From an uncultured Ruminococcus sp. (GTDB lineage Bacteria; Bacillota; Clostridia; Oscillospirales; Acutalibacteraceae), in assembly GCA_902802985.1 (NCBI GenBank), contig CADCOE010000042.1:1-34755 (forward strand): a stretch of 34,755 nucleotides of DNA, in the 5' to 3' direction. The notes beneath the pieces were generated by a model. It saw only the letters and a program-made list of their open reading frames with translations, had not been told where the DNA came from and did not search any database. Of the stretch, positions 21,237-30,026 are shown in pieces. The position numbers and the translations under genes were made by a program. How positions within the stretch are numbered: position 1 is the first letter of the stretch; every line of letters starts with the position of its first letter.

Positions 21237-23585
21237 ATGAATAAAAATTATCAATCACTAGAGCTTGACAAAATTCTGGAAAAGCTCGCTCAACAAACCT
21301 CGTTTGAAGATGCCAGACAACTTGCCCTTTCTCTTGAACCTTCTCACGGTCTCTTTGAAGCCCGTGAGCTGCTCAAAGAAACCACAGATGCTCATATGCT
21401 GACTGGGCGTTTCGGCTCACCGTCTTTCGGCAATATTCACAATATGACCAATTCCGTCAGACGTGCACAGGCAGGGGCAGTATTAACACCGCTGGAATTG
21501 CTGCGTGTTGCCTCATTGCTTAGAACAATTCGTTCGGTAACAGATTGGAGAGATAAATCCGCCGGCATCGAAACGTGTCTGGATATGCGTTTTAACGCCC
21601 TCTCTCCCAATAAATATCTGGATCATAAGATTTCGTCCTCCATCCTTTCGGAAGAAGAAATTGCTGATAAAGCTTCGGATGAACTGTTTGCCATACGAAA
21701 AAAAATCGTTGCGGTTTCTACTAAGATCCGTGAACAGCTTGATAAAATCATTCATTCCACATCAATGCAAAAATATTTACAGGACAGTATTGTTACCATC
21801 AGGAGCGGCAGATTTGTTATTCCTGTCAAAGCCGAATTTCGTTCTTCCGTTCCGGGACTGGTACACGATACTTCGTCGAGCGGCGCCACTGTATTTATCG
21901 AACCAATGAGTGTTGTAGAAGCCAACAACGATATTCGGATTCTCCGCTCCAAAGAACAGGCAGAAATCGAACGTATTCTTGCCAATCTTTCCGCAGAAGT
22001 CGGCTCCTATGCCGATGCCATTTCGGACAGCTATCGCATTTTGACCGAATTGAATGTTATCTTTGCAAAAGCACATCTTGCCTATGCAATGAAGGCAACC
22101 ACACCTATTCTTAACGATGAAGGCAAGATTAATTTGAAAAAAGCACGTCATCCGCTGATCGACCCTGAAAAAGTCGTTCCTACGGATATACAACTCGGCA
22201 TTGACTTTGATACGCTTGTTGTAACCGGTCCGAATACGGGCGGTAAAACCGTATCACTTAAAACCATCGGTCTTTTGTCGTTGATGGCGATGTGCGGAAT
22301 GATGATACCGGCAACAGATAACAGTGAATTATCTGTATTCGACCACATTCTTGCCGACATCGGTGATGAACAGAGTATTGAACAATCTTTGTCCACCTTT
22401 TCGGCACATATGACCAATATCGTTAACATTCTCGCTATAGCCGAAAATCACAGTCTGGTACTGATCGACGAACTGGGGGCGGGAACAGATCCTGTAGAGG
22501 GTGCCGCTCTTGCCACCGCTATTCTCGAACAGCTTCGCTCACAGGGAGCTAAAATTGCTTCCACGACTCACTATGCCGAGTTAAAAAGTTTTGCACTTGA
22601 CACGGAAGGAGTAGAAAATGCCTGTTGTGAGTTTGATGTATCCACACTTCGTCCGACTTATCGCCTGTTGATCGGTATGCCGGGACGCTCCAATGCATTT
22701 GCTATTTCAGAGCGACTCGGCATCAGCAAAAGCATTGTAGAACGTGCCAAAACATTGGTTTCTCTCGAAAATACCAAGTTTGAATCTATCGTTCAAAAGC
22801 TGGAGGAAAGCCGGAACGAACTGGAGGGAAAAATTAAAGAAGCCGAAGCTCTCAAAGCAGAAGCACAAAAAGAATTGGCACTCGCCAAAGAAAAGAATGA
22901 ACGTACCGAAAAGGACTGCAAAAATGAACTGGATCTGGCAAAGGCACAGGCAGAAAGCATTATTACCAAAGCACGTGCCCAGGTATATGGTGTATTGGAC
23001 GAAATAGAAGCCATCCGCAAAGCAAAGGAAGTTTCAGCAGAACAGAAAGCAAAATTGAAGGCTGACATCCGCAATATGGAAAATGCCGCTGATCCTGTAC
23101 AAAATCGCTCCAATGAAGAATACGTTCTTCCCCGTCCTCTCAAAGTCGGTGACAAGGTATTAATATTTGACATCGACAAAAAAGCGGATGTGCTTGAAGT
23201 CGGCAAGGACAGCGTATTGGTACAGGCAGGCATCATCAAAACCCGTGTTCCTATTAACAACCTTCGTTTATTAAAACAAGAAAAAGTAAAAGTACCAAAA
23301 CGCAGTGTCACCCGAACCGTCAGAAATGACACCCGAAAGGGAGCCTCCGCCGAAGTGGATGTGCGTGGCGAAATCGTAATGGATGCACTGCTGGATGTAG
23401 ACAGAGCCATTGATGCAGCGGTTCTGCAGGGACTCCATCAAATCACCATCATTCACGGCAAGGGCACGGGAACACTCCGTACGGAGATACAAAAGCACCT
23501 GAAAAAGCACCCTTCTATCCGTACTTTCCGTCTGGGTGCCTTTGGCGAGGGAGATTCCGGTGTCACCGTTGCCGAACTGAAATAA
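21237..23585 (+). CDS. mutS2: Endonuclease MutS2
   Basis: MutS2 is a MutS-like ATPase with a C-terminal Smr nuclease domain. In Firmicutes it is implicated in recombination control and in rescuing collided ribosomes. The 782 residues contain the core/clamp region, Walker A GPNTGGKT (331-338), the Walker B-like LVLIDELGAGTDPVEG and STTHYAELK. A charged coiled coil follows at about residues 515-620, then the Smr domain at about 706-782 with VDVRGEIVMDALLDVDRAID and HGKGTGTLR. It lacks the N-terminal mismatch-recognition domains, as expected for MutS2. AAGGAAG lies 7 bases before the ATG. Confidence 0.96.
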   Translation: MNKNYQSLELDKILEKLAQQTSFEDARQLALSLEPSHGLFEARELLKETTDAHMLTGRFGSPSFGNIHNMTNSVRRAQAGAVLTPLELLRVASLLRTIRSVTDWRDKSAGIETCLDMRFNALSPNKYLDHKISSSILSEEEIADKASDELFAIRKKIVAVSTKIREQLDKIIHSTSMQKYLQDSIVTIRSGRFVIPVKAEFRSSVPGLVHDTSSSGATVFIEPMSVVEANNDIRILRSKEQAEIERILANLSAEVGSYADAISDSYRILTELNVIFAKAHLAYAMKATTPILNDEGKINLKKARHPLIDPEKVVPTDIQLGIDFDTLVVTGPNTGGKTVSLKTIGLLSLMAMCGMMIPATDNSELSVFDHILADIGDEQSIEQSLSTFSAHMTNIVNILAIAENHSLVLIDELGAGTDPVEGAALATAILEQLRSQGAKIASTTHYAELKSFALDTEGVENACCEFDVSTLRPTYRLLIGMPGRSNAFAISERLGISKSIVERAKTLVSLENTKFESIVQKLEESRNELEGKIKEAEALKAEAQKELALAKEKNERTEKDCKNELDLAKAQAESIITKARAQVYGVLDEIEAIRKAKEVSAEQKAKLKADIRNMENAADPVQNRSNEEYVLPRPLKVGDKVLIFDIDKKADVLEVGKDSVLVQAGIIKTRVPINNLRLLKQEKVKVPKRSVTRTVRNDTRKGASAEVDVRGEIVMDALLDVDRAIDAAVLQGLHQITIIHGKGTGTLRTEIQKHLKKHPSIRTFRLGAFGEGDSGVTVAELK

Positions 23586-23606
23586 ATACGCAGCGGAGGA
23601 CAGCTT

Positions 23607-24365
23607 ATGAATAAAAAGAAAAACAGTATTGGCAGCTTTCTCGGCGTTGTCATACTTCTTGCGCTGATATGCACAGCCGTATACATTTTTTACTGTGTGT
23701 CACTGGCATTCGAGGATAATTACGACAATCGGTACGACATCGGTCAAACAGATCATACCCTTGTGGGCAGTACATTTCGTGCTGCTTTATTCGGAGAGGA
23801 ATTTGAGATGACCGAGGCACAAATCAATACATTTTTCAATGAAAATTTTTGTTCCGATGATCCCGAGATGACAAATAACCTCCAAAAAGTGCATATTTAT
23901 TTTCATCCTGACAATGATACGGAAATCTACGCCAAATTTCGATGGCAAAATTACGAATTTGCTTTTTATTCCAAAGCAGAAATCACCGTGACCAACGACA
24001 ATGTTTTTACTGCCCGACTCTATGATGCCAAACTCGGAGAACTGGAACTGCCTGATTGGCTTCTGTCCTATGCCTTGGCAACAATTTTTGAGCGTCACAG
24101 TATAATCCGTACTGAAAACACTACTCTTTCTCTCAACGTCAAAGCTGACTACGCACTTACAGAGCATATTGCAGTCAATCTTGCACTGGAAAAGTTTGAA
24201 CCAAAAGAAGGCAAGGTGCTGTGCCGTACCAATAATTTAACAGAAGAAGCTGTACGCACTGTCAAAGAATTGTGTATGAGTCAGGAAGGAAGAGAAAAAC
24301 TCAAAGAGCTTTTTCAAATTGATGTCAATGATATAAAAGACAGGATATTGACTCTGTTTGCCTGA
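23607..24365 (+). CDS. Single-pass membrane protein of unknown function
   Basis: The protein has 252 residues. A short basic N-terminus (MNKKKNSIGSF) leads into one transmembrane helix at about residues 10-34, and the rest appears extracytoplasmic. The topology and the MTEAQINTFFNENF segment recall the YpmS-like (DUF2140) proteins, but the match is weak. There are no catalytic motifs or cysteine pairs. It sits 21 bases after mutS2 with a GGAGGAC SD, so it is the last gene of the phoH operon, and it ends just before a bidirectional terminator. A lipid-binding or envelope role is possible. Confidence 0.7.
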   Translation: MNKKKNSIGSFLGVVILLALICTAVYIFYCVSLAFEDNYDNRYDIGQTDHTLVGSTFRAALFGEEFEMTEAQINTFFNENFCSDDPEMTNNLQKVHIYFHPDNDTEIYAKFRWQNYEFAFYSKAEITVTNDNVFTARLYDAKLGELELPDWLLSYALATIFERHSIIRTENTTLSLNVKADYALTEHIAVNLALEKFEPKEGKVLCRTNNLTEEAVRTVKELCMSQEGREKLKELFQIDVNDIKDRILTLFA

Positions 24366-24367
24366 TC

Positions 24368-24438
24368 AAAAAAAGCTGTTCTTAGCGACAGCAAACACAT
24401 TACGTGTTTTGCCGTATCGTATAAGAACAGCCTTTTTT
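24368..24438. terminator. Bidirectional terminator between convergent genes
   Basis: A-tract, then GCTGTTCTTA (24375-24384) pairing with TAAGAACAGC (24422-24431), then CTTTTTTATT. A second hairpin (GCAAACAC/GTGTTTTGC) fills the loop. A and T runs on both sides let it end both the phoH operon (plus) and the DUF368 gene (minus). Confidence 0.85.
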
Positions 24439-25258
24439 ATTCACTTTTTGATTGGTACAAGCTGATCATACATACAGCGGCAAAACCAACAACTCCCAAC
24501 AACACACACACTGACTGAAGCAATGCATTATCAACCGTACCGGGAAAAATATCATAAACCGAAGCCATCACAAAACCGGCTATGATCATATAGGTTTGAG
24601 ATGGAAATTGTTTCATTGCTCTGTCCAGTGTCTTGGTACAAACCAATATTCCCCCAAGAACTCCTGCACAAACAGGCAGTAAATACACTATATTCAGTTG
24701 TTTTACTGCCATAAGGATCGGCTCATACATTCCCAGAACAAGCAGAATATGAGAGGTGCTGATCCCCGGCAAAATCAAGGCAACTGCAATGACAAAGCCG
24801 CACAACAACTGTAGGATAATACTCATCCCAATCCCATCAACGGAGGCATCTCCCCAAAAAGGAATTTTTGCCACGCCCACAGCTGCTGCCGCTCCTACAG
24901 CCGCAAAGACAAGACAATGTAAATTCTGTTTTGTTATTCGTGACTTTTTGACCATCAACGGCACACTTCCCAGAATGGCACCCGAAAAGAGATACATTGA
25001 TGGTGCAAAAAACAGGTTTACCAAGTACACAATCCATCCCGACAGCAAGACGGCGCCGACTACACCTCCAACGGCAACGATTGTTAAAAAAGCTGCATTT
25101 TTCTTAAAATCCGAAAAAATATCGCTCACCGCTTCTACCAGCCTGTCATAAATCCCCAGAATGATGGCAGAGGTACCGCCGCTAACTCCCGGCACCAGCA
25201 TAGAGCCTCCTATGATGCCTCCGCATACCAAAAGCTTTACTGCACTTTTTATCCTCAT
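24437..25258 (-). CDS. DUF368 membrane protein, polyprenyl-phosphate transporter candidate
   Basis: This 273-residue protein has about eight or nine hydrophobic segments and two re-entrant-type motifs typical of DUF368: LVPGVSGGTSAIILGIYDRL near residue 20 and LILPGISTSHILLVLGMYEP near residue 160. Members of this family (PopT) were shown to flip undecaprenyl phosphate back across the membrane for reuse in cell-wall synthesis. That fits a genome with the undecaprenol kinase gene dgkA nearby. The SD AAGGAGAGTG sits before the ATG. It stands alone and is convergent with the phoH operon. Confidence 0.87.
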   Translation of the reverse strand: MRIKSAVKLLVCGGIIGGSMLVPGVSGGTSAIILGIYDRLVEAVSDIFSDFKKNAAFLTIVAVGGVVGAVLLSGWIVYLVNLFFAPSMYLFSGAILGSVPLMVKKSRITKQNLHCLVFAAVGAAAAVGVAKIPFWGDASVDGIGMSIILQLLCGFVIAVALILPGISTSHILLVLGMYEPILMAVKQLNIVYLLPVCAGVLGGILVCTKTLDRAMKQFPSQTYMIIAGFVMASVYDIFPGTVDNALLQSVCVLLGVVGFAAVCMISLYQSKSE

Positions 25259-25354
25259 CTGTCACTCTCCTTGCTGTATCCGATTACGATTGCTTTAGGA
25301 ACACCCGAAAGACTGCTCCTATCAATGTGTATGTTTGTTTCTTTTTCAATATGA

Positions 25355-25386
25355 AACAGCCGCCTGTAATGATACAGACGGCTGTT
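25355..25386 (-). terminator. Terminator-like hairpin after rluB
   Basis: AACAGCCG (25355-25362) pairs with CGGCTGTT (25379-25386), and CTGT pairs with ACAG inside, with one mismatch and loop AATGAT. The minus strand continues TTTCATATTG, a poor T-tract, so termination may be partial. Confidence 0.6.
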
Positions 25387-25389
25387 GTA

Positions 25390-26211
25390 TTATCGGAATT
25401 TTCGGGGAGAATTTCTGGACGTTCTTTTGTTTTTGGATTCGTTGCGAGCTTTTTCGTGTTCATTTTTAGAAATCAGTTTCTTCTGATAATTTCTGATTTT
25501 CTTCATTTCCTGCGGAGTCAGTTCCCGCCATTTTCCGGGCTGGAGCATACCAAGCTTAACAGGACCGATTGCACTTCGTTTCAGACGTGCCACTTCCAGT
25601 CCCACCGCTTCACACATTTTTCTGATCTGACGGTTTCTTCCTTCCTCCAAAACGATTTCCAGTACGGTTCGTTCTTTCTCGTTGGTAACAACGTGAATGG
25701 CAGCAGGCATTGATTTTCTTCCGTCCACGATAACGCCTGTTGTAAGCTGTGTTAACTGATCCTCATTGATTTTCGGATGCACAGTCACACGATAAGTTTT
25801 TGCAAAATGTGTTGACGGATGGCTGATCATATTGGCAAATGCACCGTCATTAGTCATCAGCAGCAATCCTTCCGAATCCCGATCAAGTCTTCCCACAGGA
25901 AACAATCTTGCAGGGACATCATCCACCAATTCAGCAACACATCTGCGTCCCTGCTCATCATTCATTGTGGTGATAAAACCCCTTGGCTTATGAAGCATAA
26001 TATAGTATTTTTCTCTGTCCTTTTGAAGTTTGATTTCACGGTCGGCAACAACGATTTTATCCTTATAAGGATCCGCTTTGTCACCCAGTTTGATACGCTT
26101 GCCGTTGACTTTTACTGCGCCTCTTTCAATCAGTTCCTCAGCTTTGCGTCGGGAGGCAATGCCTGCATCAGCAATAATTTTTTGTACTCTTACTGTTCCT
26201 TCTTTTTCCAT
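25390..26211 (-). CDS. rluB: 23S rRNA pseudouridine synthase (RluB/RsuA family)
   Basis: The protein has 273 residues. An S4 RNA-binding domain covers residues 1-60 (VRVQKIIADAGIASRRKAEE), and the RsuA/RluB catalytic domain follows with the aspartate in FPVGRLDRDSEGLLLMTND. A late motif (LEEGRNRQIRKMCEAVG) supports the subgroup. The C-terminal 30 residues are strongly basic (KKRTSRNSPRKFR-like) and probably bind RNA. RluB-type members modify helix 89 of 23S rRNA. It lies 20 bases after the dacB-like gene with a weak SD (GGTGATATGA), which suggests coupled translation. Confidence 0.92.
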   Translation of the reverse strand: MEKEGTVRVQKIIADAGIASRRKAEELIERGAVKVNGKRIKLGDKADPYKDKIVVADREIKLQKDREKYYIMLHKPRGFITTMNDEQGRRCVAELVDDVPARLFPVGRLDRDSEGLLLMTNDGAFANMISHPSTHFAKTYRVTVHPKINEDQLTQLTTGVIVDGRKSMPAAIHVVTNEKERTVLEIVLEEGRNRQIRKMCEAVGLEVARLKRSAIGPVKLGMLQPGKWRELTPQEMKKIRNYQKKLISKNEHEKARNESKNKRTSRNSPRKFR

Positions 26212-26230
26212 TCATATCACCACTTTTGAG

Positions 26231-27313
26231 TTAATCGGCATTTTCAGCTGTCAACAGCCTTGTATGCCCTATCAGTTGACCATTTCGATAAAAGTTGATT
26301 TCTCCCACAGCACGACCCTTGGCAACAGGTGCATAAAGAAAATGCGGAAGAAATAGTTTCTTGGTTATTTTATCTTCATTGTCCTTGCGAACCGTTATAA
26401 CACAATCTTTTTCAGGCTTTAGTGTAATGCTTTGTCTTTCATTGTGCTGCGAGCCGACGATAGGAAGATCGAAACGGGTATGTTGAGTGATCAGTGTCTT
26501 TTGTTCCACACGGTCAAACGCATCATCATACAACTTTTGATGATCATTCCAATCATCTCTGTCGTTCAGCGTAACGACGATGATCCGTATGCCGTTTCGT
26601 TCCGCACAAGAGGTCAGCGTTCTGCCCGCCTTAGACGTATACCCTGTTTTGATACCGATACATCCCTCACAAATCGACAAAAGCTTGTTATGGTTCCTGC
26701 AATACTGTGTTTTTCCCTGTGGAACAACGTAGGATATGACATCACTTTTCTGCGACACGATTTTCCGGAACTTGGGATTATTCATTGCATAACGGCACAA
26801 CATCGCCATATCATACGCCGTGGAATAATGCTGCTCATTATCAAGCCCTGACGGCGTTACAAAATGTGAATTTTTCATTCCTATTTGCTGTGCCTTTTGA
26901 TTCATCAGTTCCTCAAATTTTTCTTTGCTTCCTGCTATACCGACAGCAACAGCATTGGCAGCATCATTTCCCGACACCAGCATCATTCCCTTGGTCAGTT
27001 CTGACAGGGTAAGGGTTTCTCCCTCTTTAAGATACAGGCTGGTTCCCTCTGCTGCCATTGACAAATCAAATTTCACTTTTTTGTCCTGTGGCTGTTCCAG
27101 TGCAATCACTGCCGTCATTATTTTGGTAATACTGGCGATTGCCAGTTTTTCATCGGGATTTTTACTGTAAAGTATCTCTCCGCTGTCAGCACACATCACC
27201 ACTGCTGCACGAGCCGATACTGACACCGGAAGTGCATCCACATGCTTGACAGATAATCCGCATACAACCATTACGGCCACAAGAAAAGCTGCCGCTGCCC
27301 GTTTCCAATACAA
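26231..27313 (-). CDS. D-alanyl-D-alanine carboxypeptidase (PBP5-like, DacB/DacF)
   Basis: This S11 penicillin-binding protein trims the terminal D-Ala from peptidoglycan stems. Motifs in order are SxxK in ASITKIMTAV, SGN in LVSGNDAAN and KTG in IGIKTGYTSKAG. A signal peptide follows the chosen start (MYWKRAAAAFLVAVMVV). The start is uncertain. The frame is open to 27379, but I prefer the TTG at 27313 behind an AGGGTGGGTGG site; a GTG at 27325 is the alternative. The SD can pair with an upstream GGGTGGG-complement (see separate entry). It follows ytfJ/gerW and precedes rluB. Confidence 0.88.
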   Translation of the reverse strand: MYWKRAAAAFLVAVMVVCGLSVKHVDALPVSVSARAAVVMCADSGEILYSKNPDEKLAIASITKIMTAVIALEQPQDKKVKFDLSMAAEGTSLYLKEGETLTLSELTKGMMLVSGNDAANAVAVGIAGSKEKFEELMNQKAQQIGMKNSHFVTPSGLDNEQHYSTAYDMAMLCRYAMNNPKFRKIVSQKSDVISYVVPQGKTQYCRNHNKLLSICEGCIGIKTGYTSKAGRTLTSCAERNGIRIIVVTLNDRDDWNDHQKLYDDAFDRVEQKTLITQHTRFDLPIVGSQHNERQSITLKPEKDCVITVRKDNEDKITKKLFLPHFLYAPVAKGRAVGEINFYRNGQLIGHTRLLTAENAD

Positions 27314-27320
27314 AAAACCA

Positions 27321-27362
27321 CCCACCCTTTTTTGCGATATATCATTATATGCACAGGGTGGG
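27321..27362 (-). promoter_or_regulatory. Inverted repeat that can hide the dacB-like SD
   Basis: Arms 27321-27327 (CCCACCC in plus) and 27356-27362 (GGGTGGG) form a perfect 7-bp stem around a 28-nt loop containing TATAAT and the palindrome GATATATC. In minus-strand RNA the SD GGGTGGG lies in the 3' arm. If transcription starts upstream, the stem would occlude it; if the enclosed TATAAT is a -10, the 5' arm is not transcribed. Confidence 0.4.
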
Positions 27363-27412
27363 GCAGCCATACACAGCAACCGTAATTGCCATACAGCAGT
27401 TTTTAGATTTCA

Positions 27413-27871
27413 TCATACTTTTGGATCCTCGATATTAACATCAACAGAGTTAATATCTGTTTGATCCTTGTTTGTATCAGACGATTTTTTGTCAGCGGAT
27501 TTATCCTTCTTAAACAAAGCAACGATCTTATCGAACAGTTCAGGAACCATTGCAATCGCTCTGTCGCCCGAATTCTGATAATCAGAGATATTCAGCAGCT
27601 TCACATCACCGTTATGAATAGAGATAAAAGCGACAGGTGTAATGGTCACACCGGCGCCGGCACCGCCGCCAAACAAATTTCTGTCCTGCATTTTCTTGGA
27701 GCCAAACTCGGATCCACCCGAAGCGAAACCATATATCACCTTTGATACAGGAATAATCGTCGTACCGTCAGGTGTGGTAATCGCATCACCGATCACCGTG
27801 TTGACATCCACCATTTGTTTAATTTTTTCAAGAGTAGTGTCCATAAGACCTTCTATTGGACGATCGCTCAT
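27413..27871 (-). CDS. ytfJ: GerW family sporulation protein (YtfJ)
   Basis: The core of this protein is the Spore_YtfJ domain: an N-terminal helix (GLMDTTLEKIKQMVDVNTVIG), then GDAITTPDGTTIIPVSKV, a glycine-rich GGGAGAGVTITPVAFI and a charged tail. GerW in Bacillus is needed for spore germination with L-alanine. The start is the ATG at 27871 (MSDRPIEG, 152 residues), with AAGGCGGTG upstream; the longer frame to 27922 overlaps promoter-like sequence. It follows the DUF2953 gene, the same pairing as ytfI-ytfJ in Bacillus. Homologs also occur in non-sporing relatives, so sporulation is suggested but not shown. Confidence 0.9.
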   Translation of the reverse strand: MSDRPIEGLMDTTLEKIKQMVDVNTVIGDAITTPDGTTIIPVSKVIYGFASGGSEFGSKKMQDRNLFGGGAGAGVTITPVAFISIHNGDVKLLNISDYQNSGDRAIAMVPELFDKIVALFKKDKSADKKSSDTNKDQTDINSVDVNIEDPKV

Positions 27872-27893
27872 CGTTAACACCGCCTTTACATAT

Positions 27894-27922
27894 AGTATAA
27901 TATATTTCTGTTTCAAATGCAA
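27894..27922 (-). promoter_or_regulatory. Possible promoter for ytfJ
   Basis: TATACT (27894-27899) and TTGCAT (27917-27922) with a 17-base spacer on the minus strand. The -35 is weak. It would allow ytfJ-dacB-rluB to be expressed apart from the scp genes. Confidence 0.4.
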
Positions 27923-27997
27923 GTCTGCCGCCGACTTTCATCGAAAACAAAAAATGACAATAATAGTCAGACAAACGGTTTCGGAATAGAGCAGCAG

Positions 27998-28708
27998 TTA
28001 TTGTTTAAATTTAAGGTAAGTTTTGATCGCCTTGACCAAGGCACTGACTGCCGCAATCAATGCAAAGACAGGCACCAGTTTAGCGGTCAACATTAAATAT
28101 ACGGCCGTTTTTTCTGCTGCAAAACCGGGCGTCACCTGTACTCTGTGATGACATTTCCTGATATTTTCCTCAATCAAAGCCACCAATGGATAAATAGCGG
28201 AACAGGTATAGCCGAATCTCATTGCTGTATCGGCAGGATCCTCCCCCACAATGACAACGTTAATATCCATTTTAGAGATAATAAGATGTGAGGTGACAGT
28301 TTTGACCGTTTTCATCACTATCTCCGCAATATCCCGAAGCAGTTCCAGCAATCCCTCCAGTCCCCGTTTTTTCATCAATCTTTTAAAAAACCGAACCATC
28401 TCATTGCCATCTTTTTCTTGAGGGTCAGAGCCTGTCTTTTTGTTGTTTTTGTTTTTTTTCGCTTTATTTTCAGCAGATTTTTTCTTTTCAGATATTGTTT
28501 TTTCGCTGTTGTCACTTGAAGAGATATTCTCTTCATCTTTTTTCTTTTTAGGAAGAATTTTGATGAACGGAAAGAAATATCCTATCCAAAGTGTGATATT
28601 TTCTCCGTCATAAACCAGCTTGACAAGTGCAGGGCAAAACAAAACCACCGCAACCACAACAACCACCAGCAGCAACAAACTCCACAGTATGATACATACC
28701 ACATTCAT
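27998..28708 (-). CDS. DUF2953 membrane protein (YtfI-like)
   Basis: This 236-residue protein has an N-terminal hydrophobic segment (residues 5-27), a highly charged Lys/Ser linker (about 53-100) and a DUF2953-type C-terminal region. That region contains KMDINVVIVGEDPADTAMRFG (about residue 145 on) and a final hydrophobic stretch. Its job is unknown; the Bacillus equivalent YtfI lies beside YtfJ. It overlaps the scpB stop by 4 bases (ATGA) and precedes ytfJ by 126 bases. Confidence 0.85.
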   Translation of the reverse strand: MNVVCIILWSLLLLVVVVVAVVLFCPALVKLVYDGENITLWIGYFFPFIKILPKKKKDEENISSSDNSEKTISEKKKSAENKAKKNKNNKKTGSDPQEKDGNEMVRFFKRLMKKRGLEGLLELLRDIAEIVMKTVKTVTSHLIISKMDINVVIVGEDPADTAMRFGYTCSAIYPLVALIEENIRKCHHRVQVTPGFAAEKTAVYLMLTAKLVPVFALIAAVSALVKAIKTYLKFKQ

Positions 28709-29298
28709 ACCTGTTCACCCGAATGATCATCAAGGTTTTCATTTCTCTGTTCGGGAGCATCTTTCTGCTCATCTTCTGTTTTATCATCATCTTCGGGCAG
28801 CGCAGGCAGTTCCTCAATAGAGGAAATATTGAAACATCGCAGAAAATGTTCTGTTGTTCCGTAAATCAACGGTCTGCCGGGAAGTTCAAGTCTGCCCTTT
28901 TCTTCGATCAGCTGTCTTGCGATCAAGCTTGATACAACGCCTGAACAATCGACACCTCTCACCTGTTCAACAAACGCTTTGGTAACCGGCTGATTATAGG
29001 CAATCACCGCCAACACCTCAGAGGCTGCCTGCGAAAGCGGTGTATTTCTTCGCAGATCCATTACAGTGCGTATTGGCTCGGCAAATTCTTCTACCGTACA
29101 CATTTGGTAGCTGTCATTCAACTTAACAATTCTGATACCCCGTTCCGACTTGGCATAATCACTGACCAGTTCATCACACAGATTTTGTGTCTGAAGAGGA
29201 CGCAGTTCCAATGCCTGAGCTATTCTCGATACTTCAACAGGTGTCCCGCAAGCAAAAATAATTGCCTCGATCGCACTTTTTAATTTTCTTTCTTCCAA
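28705..29298 (-). CDS. scpB: Segregation and condensation protein B
   Basis: ScpB is the winged-helix (kite) subunit of the SMC-ScpAB condensin. The 197-residue sequence shows LKSAIEAIIFACGTPVEVSR at the start, LSQAASEVLAVIAYNQPVTK in the middle and a C-terminal acidic tail (about 40 residues) rich in Asp and Glu. The start codon is TTG at 29298, inside the last codons of scpA (19-base overlap), with GGCGGTGAT as SD. Translation is therefore coupled to scpA, consistent with a fixed complex ratio. Confidence 0.95.
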   Translation of the reverse strand: MEERKLKSAIEAIIFACGTPVEVSRIAQALELRPLQTQNLCDELVSDYAKSERGIRIVKLNDSYQMCTVEEFAEPIRTVMDLRRNTPLSQAASEVLAVIAYNQPVTKAFVEQVRGVDCSGVVSSLIARQLIEEKGRLELPGRPLIYGTTEHFLRCFNISSIEELPALPEDDDKTEDEQKDAPEQRNENLDDHSGEQV

Positions 29299-30008
29299 TG
29301 CTTATCACCGCCGCTTATCATTCTCAAAGACAGTTCTTCACCGTCACCATCTATTCTGACACGCTTTCCCTTGATCAATTCCAATACAGCAAGAAACGTC
29401 GCTACCAGTTCACTTTTATCCTGTGCATCGTCAAAAACGGTTTGATAGCGAACACTTTTTCCATTCCATAGCTTTTTCATTACGCCGATAATTTTGGAAT
29501 TGACTGACACAATGCGTCTTTTAACAATACCCGAAAAAGCATCTTCGGGCGGCGGTATTTTGGCCTTACCCCGACCGACCGCCGCAAGGTAGGCAGGTAT
29601 CAAGTATTCGGGCGGATGGTTTCGTTTATAGGTCATATCCGCCTTGATTTTAGCCGGTTCACGGCAATAGCTGTCAAAACTGATATGAGCTGCAAGAATT
29701 TTTGCCACTCGTTTGCATTTCTGATATTCAATGAGTTGTCCCGAGAGTTCCTTTTTCATTTCCTCCGCTTCCTCATATTTTGGGAGAAGCATAGCAGATT
29801 TGATTTGAACCAAACGGGATGCCATATCCAAAAATTCTCCGGCAATATCCAGATCCTGTTCCTGCATCAATTTAATATGTTCCACATACTGTTCCAGCAG
29901 TTCCGAAATTTGAATATCGTAAATATTCAGTTTATTTTTCTCAATCAAATGGAGCAAAAGATCCAGCGGACCTTCAAATACATCTAGCTTATACGATATT
30001 TTTTCCAC
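29280..30008 (-). CDS. scpA: Segregation and condensation protein A
   Basis: ScpA is the kleisin that bridges the SMC heads. The 242-residue protein starts MEKISYKLDVFEGPLDLLLH, the diagnostic N-terminal helix, with the middle segment DIAGEFLDMASRLVQIKSAM and a C-terminal winged-helix-like end (FLAVLELIKGKRVRI). The start codon is GTG at 30008, with GGGAG 9 bases upstream. It lies 18 bases after the M50 protease gene and overlaps scpB. Confidence 0.95.
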   Translation of the reverse strand: MEKISYKLDVFEGPLDLLLHLIEKNKLNIYDIQISELLEQYVEHIKLMQEQDLDIAGEFLDMASRLVQIKSAMLLPKYEEAEEMKKELSGQLIEYQKCKRVAKILAAHISFDSYCREPAKIKADMTYKRNHPPEYLIPAYLAAVGRGKAKIPPPEDAFSGIVKRRIVSVNSKIIGVMKKLWNGKSVRYQTVFDDAQDKSELVATFLAVLELIKGKRVRIDGDGEELSLRMISGGDKHWKKEN

Positions 30009-30026
30009 TTATTCAAACTCCCGTCC

